A DNA stretch of 64,000 bases from Promerops cafer. Taxonomy: Eukaryota > Chordata > Aves > Passeriformes > Nectariniidae. The DNA lies in the NCBI GenBank assembly GCA_013398275.1, contig VZSE01014389.1, positions 2,834,636 to 2,898,635 of the forward strand, given 5' to 3'. Positions 13,001-25,000 of the stretch are shown here, one piece after another. The stretch's first letter is position 1. Each line of letters starts with the position of its first letter. The notes beneath the pieces were generated by a model. It did no database searches. It worked only from the letters and a program-made list of their open reading frames with translations, and was not told the origin of the DNA. A program made the position numbers and the translations under genes.

Positions 13001-16000
13001 AGGATGTTGAAGCACCAGAATAGGTTGCTCAGAGATCCTGTGGATGCCCCATCCCTGGATGTGTTCCAGGCCAGGTTGCATGCTGGGGGTTTTGAGAAAT
13101 CTGGCCTAGTGGAAGATGTCCCTGCCCATGGCAGAGTGTTAGAACTAGATGATCTTTAAGGTCCCTTCCGACCCAAACCATTCTATGAAAACACATCAGT
13201 TGGCTTTCAAGATCCTGACCATCAGGTGTGCAGCTCAGATGTTAACTTCTGCTGTTGTGATAGGCATGGATTAGCTTTTCGTATTGGAAGGTATTTTTTA
13301 GTTTTCAGAAAAATAACCTGTGTGCTCTTCAGAATTGACATAAGTATCACAGAATGGACTTGAAAAACCAAAACATTAGGCTTCAACCCATCTTGTAAAT
13401 GAAAACACTTGAAAAGGTAAAAGAAAAATTATAAGAACATTACAGTTATGTGACGTTTATCTCATTGACTCTGATGATTACAGATCTACTTGTTTGATTT
13501 CAGAAATTTATAACTATAATAATAATCTCAACACTTCTGTGACACAGAAAATATTGTCTTTAATTACAGAATTTGTATCAAGGCACAATGAGATTAGCAA
13601 AACACGTGGCTGATTTGTAGAACAAACTCCCAAATTCCTAGCTAGTGCCCTTTCAAATGGAATAGTGTTCCCTTTCCAGAAGTTCAGAAATTATTAAGAA
13701 ACTCAGTAGTTTGGAAAAAACCTGAATAAATGCAAAGCAGTGATTCTTTACAGGAGCAAGGTGACTGAGTACCTTGTTGCATATAGGTAAAACCTTACAA
13801 ATGGAAGGCCTTGTAAAATCATGGCTCAGGCCTGTTACTTTGGCTAAGCAGAAAAGGACTATGGGAAAGTGACACAGCTGAATTAGAGGTAGAAAAACAA
13901 GTTATGCCACCATAGCGTGTTCACATCGGGGTGTATGGTGGTTGGTTGAATTATGTTTGTTATGATTTAAAAGTGTGTAACTGATAAAGGCCTGACTGCC
14001 TCAAAAGGCCTGGTTTTTACAATAAAGCAGTTCTCCTTTGCACCTGCCGGGGGACGCTGTGTCACTTTGGACCCTCACCTCCCAGTACCTCATATGATAT
14101 CATATCATATATCATATATCATATATCATATCATATCTATCATATCATTGTAAAAATTGCTCATAAAACAAGGGGATACACTAAGCATGAAAGGTTTGTT
14201 ACCAGAAGAAAAAGCTGCTGAGTGGAAAAGCGCAGATTTACATGCTAAAATGGGTCAGTAGGAACATACGAATTGTCAGTCAAAACTTCCCAAAGCCTGG
14301 CTGACTGATAAGCCAAAGGACTTATCAGTGATTTAAGTCCCTTATCAAAGACCAAGTTGGTTGCTCTCAGGAAGAGTTTGGACTGACCATATCAAGGGCT
14401 TGTTATTCAGCTGGATCCACGCAACTGGATGAATAGAGAAACAAGTTCAATGCTTCAATGATCCTGCATTTGTAGGGTGCAGCAGGCATTGGTCTGACTG
14501 TGCAAGTGGCTCAGAACTGCATATGTTTGTATTGGATCTGGCTGGGACTGAGCTTTCATCAGGGCAGCCCTTGTGGAGCTGTTTTAGACATGTGAGCAAA
14601 ACACTGGGCGTAACACACCAGTACGCCAGTGACTGCTGAGCTGAGCTCACACACCAATAAATCTTCTGTCTCTCACTCCACTACCCCAGCAAGAACACTG
14701 GGGGTGGGCAAAGGGTTCAGTCTTCATTCTCTGCCCCATCCCACTGTGGGGAGTGACCAGGTGGATGGGTGGTGGCTTGGCTGCCAGACAGCATCAATTC
14801 ACCACAACATGATAGCCCACACAAAATCAAAAGCCTGTAAGAGAAGTTTCCAAGTATTTAGAAGTAACTTGTACTTCAACGTGTCATGAATAACAAAGTC
14901 ATGAATATACAATGCAATGAATACAGAAGATTTTGCCATTTTAAAAGTCAAATATAAATAATATCTGGAGTAGTTGAATATCTTTTTAGAAATAGTCCAT
15001 ATTTCTCATAAAAAAGAAAAATTTCCTTGAAGACAACAGTCAACAGGTAGAGCAAAAGCTTGCAGCAGGGAAATAAGCACTTTTATCATGCTGGGAATTA
15101 AACACTTCTCAAATCACTTAAAATGAAAAACAAAAACAATTAAAAAAAAAAAAGAAAAAAATGTTGCTGCATTAAGTAAAGTCACTGTTACAAAATTCCG
15201 CCAGAACAATTCAAGAACTTTTTACAACTACTGCCTCTGGAGTCTTTGAATCAAGACCTAGTTTCAGATATTATTTTATGTGCAACAATGGTAAAGCCTG
15301 CAACATTTCCCTCTTTTGGCTACATTCTCACAACAAAAATGCATCATAATTCTGTATTATTTCAAACTTCAATTCCTTTTTTTTCCCCTTTCAGTCTAAT
15401 AATTTTAAATTTGCTCTGTTGTTATAGACATACCTACCTCTTACTCTTCTCCAAAACTCTTTTCTGGTTCAAACTTAGGATAAAAGAGTTCTCTGATCTC
15501 TCTCTCTACTTGAGCCCTTAATTAATAATGTTTCTAAATAACCTCTTCACAGGACCCTAATTGTCTTTCAGAAAAAAGTATAAATTGTGCTTTAAGTGGC
15601 AGAATAAAGATCTAAATATCATGTTATTTTTCACATGGAAGCACTGCCTCTTGTTTTTTAATGCTCTTTCACTCATTTTGCACGCTTTCTAGAATACATA
15701 TCTCGGGTCCTTTTGCTTCCCTTTTGCATTCTTTTCTCCATCACGTCCTTGAGTACTAGTTAGTCACTTTACTTATATTCACATGGAACACCTCATTTCC
15801 TATTCCACACCTGCTACACTAAAGCAAACTACATTCCTGCAATATATTTTAAAATTTACTTCTGTTTAACTCATTTAGTGGTATGTAAGGTAGGAATTTA
15901 AATAAATATATTTGCTGATGACAAACCACAATCTTGGTTTGCAGTAGTTTAAAATTATTTAAATCACTAATTTTAATCAAGATTCAAATTGAGAAGCAGG

Positions 16001-19000
16001 AATACCATTTATGTAGTAAATTTCATTTTTACTTTGCAGTTATTTCCCTTAGGAAGTTGTTCTACCTATTCTGACCTACTGATTTGCAACTGCAAATTAT
16101 TCCAGTTAATAACTGGTTTTTGCTGCTAGTCACACAGAAATGCCACACATATCTAAACATAAGCAAAGCCAAGAGCATATAAGCTTATTGTACATTTGTG
16201 AAGATCTTCTATAGTTAATGTTAGTAAATTTGAAATATCTTAGTTGATTGTTTAGCTATCTGATTAGTACTTACTTGTGCTTTGTTTAAAATGTATTTTC
16301 TTGAGGTTTTTGGTTTTTTTTAACATTAAATATAACTGCACAAAGCAAGAATTTACTTAATTTTTATGCTCTTATAAATATATCAATACAGGAATTAAAT
16401 TCATCACTATGTAGTTCCTGGATAAAGATTTAAAAAAATTAAGATTTACATCATGGAGTGAATTCTAACAAATGTTTCTGCCCCTCCCCAGCTCCCCTGC
16501 CCTTCAACAAAGAAGCATTCCTGCTTTTTCCAATTGCAATTTTGTGTATAAAATGGATATTGAACAAATAAATTACAAAAGAGGAAGGATTGTTGTTTTT
16601 TAAACATGGAATAACTGTAAGACAGTTTGCCACTAAAACAAAGTATTGCAATATACTATTCTTAATCTATGTTGCAGATTTGGTTAGAATAACTTCAGTG
16701 TGTAATGTGAGCTACAAATAAATACAATTTAAACAAAAAAAAAAGTAAATATAACCTCCCCCCAGTTAAGTTCAAAACCAAATTAAAGCAAAGCCTTTTG
16801 CTTTACGCATAACTCCTGTCTGTATTTTTAGCTTCAAAACAATAGGACTTACGTTCAGTTAAGTCCTGAAGGCCTGGGGCTTTTGCCAACTTTTCTGGAG
16901 ACTTGTTTTTTTCTTTCTCTCCTTTTTTTTTCTTTCCTACTTTTTTCTGCTCTGCTTTTTCTATTAAGCAAAATAAAGATTAAATATTTTCCTTTCTCAA
17001 GTAAGAAGTTTCAGCCATCAAATGTCATACAGTAAAAATGCTTTAATAGGATTTTAGATAAATTTTAAAAACAATCAACCACAAACTCTTTGAAGTCAAG
17101 AGTTCAGATACAAATAACCCTAATGTAATTTAGTTAAAATATATAAAAATAAAAAGGAGTTCTTAAGATGTAAGTGAAGATTTACTGAGAAGGAGCCAGG
17201 AAGGCTTCAGTCCCACCTTTTAGTTGTTGCACAAATTTTATGTCATTACTACAGTATAAGAAATCATTGTATTTCTGGCACTGTGACAAATACTTTCTTA
17301 ATGTCCTTGCTCTCATGCATCAGTAATTACCAAAAAATAATTCACATAGACAATGCATAGATTCCCAATGGACATGGAAGTAGAAAGTCTCCCACAGTCC
17401 AAACATTCTTTGAAACCTTAGAACTTAGACTACAGGAAAAGACTTCTTAAACGTAAAAAAAAAAAAAAAAATTATAGAATCATGGAATGGTTTGGGTTGG
17501 AAAGGACCTTAAAGATCATCTATTTCCAACCCCCCTGCTGTGGGCAGGGACACCTTCCATTAGAACAGGTTGCTCAAAGTCCCATCCTGGCCTTGACCAC
17601 TTCCAGGGATTGGGCAACCAGAACTTTTTTTGGGAAACTGCATCAGGAGCTCACTATCCTCAGAAAGAATTTCCTTCTAATATTCAATCTAAACCTGCCC
17701 TCTGTGAGTTTAAAGCCATTCACTCTTGTTCTATCACTATGTGCCCTGGTCAAACGTCCCGCTCCAGCTCTCTGGTAGGCCCCCGTTAGGTTCCGGAAGG
17801 TGCTCTAAGGTCTTCCCAAAGCCTTCTCTTCTCTAGGCTGAACAATCCCAGCTCTCTGACTGCCTTCATAGGAAAGGTTCTCCAGCCCTCTGATTATCTT
17901 AGTGGCCCTCCTCTGGACTCTTTCCAACAGGTCCATGTCCTTCTTGTGCTGGGACCCCAGAGCTGGATGCTGCACTCCAGGTTGGGGTCTCACAAGAGCA
18001 GAGTAGAGGGGGAGACTCACCTTTCTCATCCTGCTGGCCACACTGCTTTGGATGCAGCCTAGGATACAACTGCCTTTCTGGGCTGTGAGCACATATTGTT
18101 GGCTCATGTACCGCCTCTCATCCACCAGCTCCCCCATGTCCTTCTACACAGGGCTGCTCTGAGTTCTTCTTCCAGTCTTTACTCATGCCTCATATTGTCT
18201 CAATCCAGGTGCAGCACCTTGCACTCGGACTTTCTGAACCTCATTGGATTCTCATGGGTCCAATTCTCAAGTTTGTCCAAGTCCTTTTGGATGACATTCC
18301 TTCCTTCCTTCGTGTCAACTGCACAACACAGCTTCACAGAATCACAGGTTCAGGTTGAAAAGGACCACAGTGGGTCATCCGGTCCAACCTCCCTGTTCCA
18401 CCAGGGCCATACTAGAGCACATGGCACAGGATTGCATCCAGACAGTTCTTGAATATCTCCAGTTTAAAGCCAATCCCAGTGAGGGAGAATCTGGGCAATG
18501 TGTTCCACTGCTCGGTCACTCACACAGTAAAGAAGTTCTTCCTCATGTTCAGGTGGAGCTTCCGGTGCACTACTTTCTACCCATTGCCTCTTTTCATACA
18601 GTTCAGCACCATGGAGCAGAGCCTGGTTTCATCTTCTTGGAACCCACATTTTAGATACTTATACACATTGATGAGATCTCCTCTCAGTTGTCTCTTCTCA
18701 AAGCTGAATAGGTCCAGCTTCCTCAGCCTTTCCTTATCAGAGATGCTCCAGTCTCCCAATCATCTTCATTGCCCTCTCTGCTGGACTCACTCAGGACCTC
18801 CATGTCTGTAATGTGCTGAAGAAAGCAGGACTGGACACAGCATTCCAGATGCAGACTGAGTAAAGAGACAGGATCAGCTCCCTTGACCTGATGGCGAGGC
18901 TTTTCCTAATGTATCCCAGGACATCATTGGCCTTCTTGACCCCCAGGGCACACTGCTGACTCGGGGACAGCTTGCTGTCCACCAGGACCCCCAGGTCCTT

Positions 19001-22000
19001 ATCTCTCATGGTGAAATAGATGGCTTTGTGTCATCCAAACATTAATCCCAAACATCAACAGAACATCTGAACAAAGCTTTTAGCCACAGAGTTGGAGATT
19101 ACAGAGCTGTATCGGACACAATGGTTCCCTGATTCTTAGCTATTTCAGTTACTAATGAATTTTTAATTCTTAGGCAGAATTAAATTTACTTGGTTTTCTG
19201 GGGAAAAAATGACAGCACCCTATTGGATGAACAACAGTGCTGTTCCCAGTGACATGTCCATTCCAAACTCTGAAATATCTACCACACTGATGGCTGGGTC
19301 AAGATGATAGCAGGATTTCCTAAGAAGAGAGAATACTACCTCAGCCAGGTAACTTCTAAGACTTTTATAACACTTTTGACATTGGGACATAGTATTTGGG
19401 ATTCAAAGCGAGGAAGTCAGTGACTTTTCCGAAAATCTAGGAAGAAATAGAAATTTTAGCATGTGATTTGTACTCTCCAAAGGTATGAGAAGTGTTTTGA
19501 AATTGCATCCATGCCTTCAAGTTAAAAACAGCAACTAAGAAAACTCAGTCTGAAATAAAAACACTGAAGAATAATATACTGGAACAAACAAGTTTCTAAA
19601 TCTAAATTTTTTCATTTAAATGTAAATAGGATTAGCAGCTCTTGAAGGAAATTATATACCTAATACCTAATAGCATAAAAGAAAAGTTGCAATAAATAAA
19701 AACGCAGGTAGATGTTAGAACATATTTGTCATAACTCTGTAGGTAATCACACTTTACAACACCCATTATGAAATTTATAATTAATTGATGGTCAGAGCAG
19801 TATTGCCTTTGGAGAAACAGTAACCTCTCTGATTGGTATCTCTCTGCAAGGAGCCAGACTTTAGAGAAATGGCTGTGACATGGAGCTGAAAAAATCTCTG
19901 ACAGAAAGTGAAGCTATTTTTATAAAATAAAAGACTAGTACTGCTTCTAATGAGATCTACAGCTAAAACAAAAGTATTTTGAATATACATCATTGCAACA
20001 TGTTCAGTGAAACAACAAACCCACAGAGTTGTATGTGGCAATATATGCAAAATATACTTATTTGAAACAGAGATGATGTTAACCTTATTTATGTTGGCCT
20101 ACAAAGATTAGACTACATAAAATTACAGACCTTTGTTACTGGTATTGGCTGTCTCTGCTCTCTCAGTTGTATCTGGCCGCTTACTCATAGATGAAACTTC
20201 ACTTTTTAACTCTGAGTCTCTGGTCTCTTCAGGTTTTGTTTCATCCTGAGTAATCTCAAGTTCTGGAGCCTTCTTCTCTGGTAACTTGAATTCTGGCACA
20301 ATCTCTTTCAAAAAGCCCCAAACTTTGTCTAAGTATTCAGGTCTTTAAGAGAAGACACAAATGCATATGTTTATGGTGGGGATATTTCCAATAAGAGAAG
20401 AAAGTGTGATTTTCATTTAGACAGCACTATGCCACAACTGATAGTCCAACTCTAAAAAATGTTACTGGGTTATTTTAGTAGATAGAACACACTCTGTATC
20501 AGAAATATTTGTTGAGACAGATTATAGAAACACCCATAAAAAAGAGATGGTGGTTAGAGATGCATGCAAATAAAGCATCCTTTCTCAAGATTTTTAGCAG
20601 ATACAAGTTGTGGCAGAGAAACTTGCAGACCACTTTACAACTACACCATATAATACTATGATTCTAGCTCTGTATATTAAAAAAGCTTCTCAAAGGTACT
20701 TCCAAACTAGAAAGTTTTTGATATGACATAACAGTTGCAGTCATGTTGGTTTTCCACAGAAACTCATTGATTCCAGAAATAATCTCAAACACGGTCATGA
20801 ATGAGTTTCATGCAAGCTAACTGCATTCAACTTTTTTTTTTAAAATAAAATAAGTGATTGTAAAATCAGCAAAAAGTTGTCCTATACTACTATTCCAAGA
20901 CTCTGTAGCATTCACATTTTCATATTCCATGATATATTTGTAGTAAGTGAATAGTGTTTTTGCTGTTGAAGTTGGAAAACTAACTATAGAAAGAAATAAA
21001 ATTTAGGCTACTTAGATTTTTAAGTCCATGAACTACATACACACTACTGTAGGACACAAATATATCAAAAACCTAAATTGCAAGCATAGCTTGAGGCATA
21101 AAAATTACTGAAAAATGGAATAAAATATTCTTTGACTGAAATTATTTAATAGTGAAATATGGTTATAAACAAACAACTATATCTAAGTAAATCATATGTA
21201 AACCATAACTATTTGTTATCTATATATTCATTTGAATGTATATATCAAAAGGCAAAAAGGTTTAATTAAAAATAAAAAGTCTAATATTTAGTATCAGTAC
21301 CCAGGTAATTAATTTAGTAAAAAGAATGTCAAGCTGAAAAGTCAGAATGTCTTTCTTTAAAAATACAAAATAAACATAAAACACACAGAAAACAAGAAAA
21401 ATGTTATTGTAGGCAGGAAACACTATTTTTGGTTGAAACTAAAGGTCTGTCAACTGTTACAATTTAAAGGGTGGAAACACCATACTAGCTGACATTGATT
21501 ACTTCCAAATTCATGACACATACTTTCTACGGTATATTCAGATATAAAATTATTATTATCAGCAGACATTTTGTAACTGCATACTAAATTAAACATTCAT
21601 TTCTCTAACCTCATTTTCATCACACTGTTCAATATTAGTTAAACTAATTTTATAAAGAATAGGCATTGGCATGATAAATAGCTTTACAACAAACTGTATG
21701 ACTTACAAAGAAAAACACAATAAAATTACATTTCTCAAAGGTACATTTCCCAAGTGCCTGAATTATAAACCACTCACTTTCCAAAATTGATGACAAAGGA
21801 CTTTTAGGGCTCAGCTTTATTTTTCATAATGCCTTATAGAATTAAATATTAAACAACTAACACATAAATTGTTTAATAAAATAACTTACTGGAGAGGAAT
21901 AACTTCTGGTATCCATCCAGTCAGTGTTTGTAGAACTGTAAATTCTTCCATCTCTCTTTTTCCAGTTGCATGTATACTATAAGACAAAAACATAGATTTT

Positions 22001-25000
22001 ACAATTATAATGTAACCAACTACAGTAAACTCTGTAGTCTACATTGCTTTCTGTAGGAATAAGACCATATACAGAACAGTTTGATGAAAAATAAGTCATT
22101 ACTTGCAAGTTTAGGAGTTTTCCAAACCAGTGCTGACTACTCCCCTACAAAGTCAATGCCTTTGCATCAGATCCATTATTTTAGTGTTCCCGCTGGTACA
22201 ATGGCATTTTTTTCCAACGTTGTTAGCAAGCATACTATGTATACTTGCACACAGTTGCAGGGTTGGAGATGTAGGTTTGAAATCCCTTGCGCTAAAACGG
22301 GGTTATGATTCTACAACTTCCATTTCCTAAGCAGCTTCTCTAGCTCCCAAGTTATTCTGAACAAGCTGGTTCTACTTCCACTCTAGCAAAGTTTCAAACT
22401 AACACTCCACTGCTCTCTGGAGAGGTTTCCTGAGAGGACCAAGGCCAAAGACGCCAGCACTTGTATGGCTCACCCTTGTGCTCTGGAGAAATGCACTATT
22501 TCAATCACATTCCTGCAAACAGAATTTCCTAACAGGCAGCTCTAGGCATCTCCTTAGACTGTGTAGACATCCTTTAGATGACTCTTCTGACATACAAAAC
22601 TTGATGTGACGAGAACAGGGAGGCTTCACTACCCAGATGAGTGTTTTGAATTATTTTCTCAAGCTTATTCATTTAAACACTTGGTGTTCATTGCTCATTT
22701 CATAGGAAGCTGTAGCCATAATTGTCAATTACTGCATCACAGGCCACCTTCTACTTTTCCAGTCAGTTCTAGGGAAGTACATCACTCTGCACAACAGCAA
22801 AACTGTAGCAAAGGTATCAAAAGCAGCTCACAAAACTCTGCTTTCAATACTGGTTGAGTCAATACTGGTCAAGACTGACAATAACAATTTCATTAAGAGT
22901 TCACAGATACTTCTGTTTGGCAGAAAGCCACATGGGAAGTTTTCAGGAATAATGTCAAACAAATGAAGCAAATGATGAGAGTACTCCAGTTTCTTTGCAA
23001 GTTTTCTGTGAATAAATTTACAAACACATCTAAAAAGGAAACCCTGCACCTTCTGTAGCTATAGAGGATTTTGTTTTACTGATTTATAGTGTCAGCTTTT
23101 GGAAGTGTATAATTGTCATTACAAAAATTTAGCAAAATATATTTCCTATGTACACTAAATAAACTTCTTGCTATTACCACATGACTTCACAAAATGAACC
23201 AAAAGTGAGATGACAAAACATACCTAGTGTTTGCTAACTTAATGATAGCTTTGGACAGCAACATTGGCCAAAGTTCATTTTGGCAGGTTGTAGCTGGTAA
23301 TAACAAATTATCCTCTTCACTGAAAGGCATAGTGTCATCCACAATGATCTTTCTCCAACATCCCTGTGACAGGAGAAGGGGAGGAAAGCAGAAAAAAATT
23401 AGTTTGTGGGCTGACAAGTGAAGAGTATGTAAGAGAACTCTTAATGCTTTCCCAAGAACCCAGTTCTACCGTAACTTGATCTATATCACAGATGGCTTTA
23501 AAAGAAGTTCTCACATAATATATGAGAAGCATGGAAACAGCATTCATAGCATTTTATTACTGCTCTGACTTATTTGTTTCAGAGATTAATCTAATTGCTG
23601 CTATTTCCAAATATATTTCGTCTCATATGTGTAGTACATCATGTGCACGCATTCAGTGCTGTTTCTTCAGCTGCCATGACAGATGCCTGAGAAACAGTAA
23701 TGATTAAAAAAAGGCTTAACTAAGATAGCAGCTTTTTAAATGTCTCTTTAGATCTGAGTCTGGAAAATACTTGTGGTATAAGCAGTCCCCCTTGCTTCCC
23801 AAAAACTACCTGGGGATATTGAGTGCGGTTAGTCTCCTGTTAAGCATTACAATGGTATTTTATAAAACACTATACTAAACAACACAAAATGATCAAATGC
23901 TAAAAACAAACAAACAAACAAACAAACAAACTCTTAAAAAAAAATTGTATTTCCAGGACAAGAAACAAACACGTAAGACACTATTGGAGATAGTGATATC
24001 TCCAATACCAGATACTTCATTAGTAAACTGACCTAGTATTCCACAAAATAATCTTGTCTACCATTCTCCAAATAAAAGTCACTGTCCTAGTGATGAAGAT
24101 ATAATAGAAACTAGGTGGGCCAATAGCAAGTACTTCTGTTAATTCACCCACAAAATGATGAAGAATGACAAAATCACTAAACTGTTCACCATGTGTTATC
24201 AGAGAGTGCAAAATTATTGTTCTCTGCTTGTAACTAAACTATGGATTCAAGCTGAAATGACAGTTGATTAATGCTATGAATTCTGTAGGTCTAAGGAGAA
24301 AACAAATGTAGGCCAGAGGGCAAAGATATTTAAAAAGCATAAAAGAAGCTAATATTTTTTAGGATAAGAACCATTTTGTGACAACCAAAAGAAAATATTT
24401 AAACTTCCCTTGTTTAAAAAGGACCTAGTCAGTGATAGTCACATATTCATCACATATTCATCTCCTCTTCCAATAAGTGCTGAAGTTTACTAGGGAGAAC
24501 AGTACAAGTTGATAAGTAAAGGAAAAGAAAACAAGGAAATGAAAAAAAAAAATGTGGCAGGTCTACAGATGGCAAAAAATGAGAAAAAAATAACTACAGA
24601 AACAAATTCAATAAACCTCAGGAATGCAAAGTGAAAGTAGAATGTGGGGTAGAATTTATATGTTCTGCCAATTATGTGAAAAAAAATTATCCACAGATTT
24701 GATGTCATGCACAACAATGCCTTCAGGACTCAATGGAGAACATTAGTGAAATCAGTTCATCATTCTTCCACATTCTGCCCTCTTTTTCATTTAATTTTCT
24801 ACTTTCTCCTATGAAATCTCTTTCTCCTCTGTCTCTTCTGATATTTCTCTTTCCTTGTTTGTACATTTTCTTTAATCTACCAACATGTGACCCTTTTTTT
24901 TTCCTGTTTTTCTTTCTGTAAAATACAGCTGTATACCCAGAGGGGGGAAAAAAAATAATAAACACACAGGCCCAAACCAAAAAAAAATGACAAAGATGTG

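Larger units (their letters stand above)
10152..16852. other. ADGB intron 9 (repeat-bearing)
   Basis: A 6.7-kb intron holding two CR1 fragments (11150-11370, 12743-13187), a solo LTR with target duplication (13775-14084), a TATCA-type microsatellite (14091-14147) and an internally deleted second LTR (14528-14809). The rest (10152-11149, 14810-16852) is AT-rich with A-runs near 15143 and nothing I can identify. Confidence 0.65.
16961..20130. other. ADGB intron 8
   Basis: Holds two abutting CR1 copies (17472-19017) preceded by an 18-base A-run (17456-17471). The remaining parts (16961-17455 and about 19050-20130) are AT-rich with no recognised element or exon. Confidence 0.65.

Noticed and set aside
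20127..20342. Alternative ADGB exon 8 donor (CT|GTAATT), which looks slightly better than the one chosen.
   Set aside because: It would put exon 9 in a frame that reaches TGA; the 20131 donor keeps exon 9 open through to exon 10.
22260..22310. A GGTTTGAAATCCC stretch resembling a tRNA B box, possibly a SINE.
   Set aside because: No matching A box or tail could be found at the right distance.
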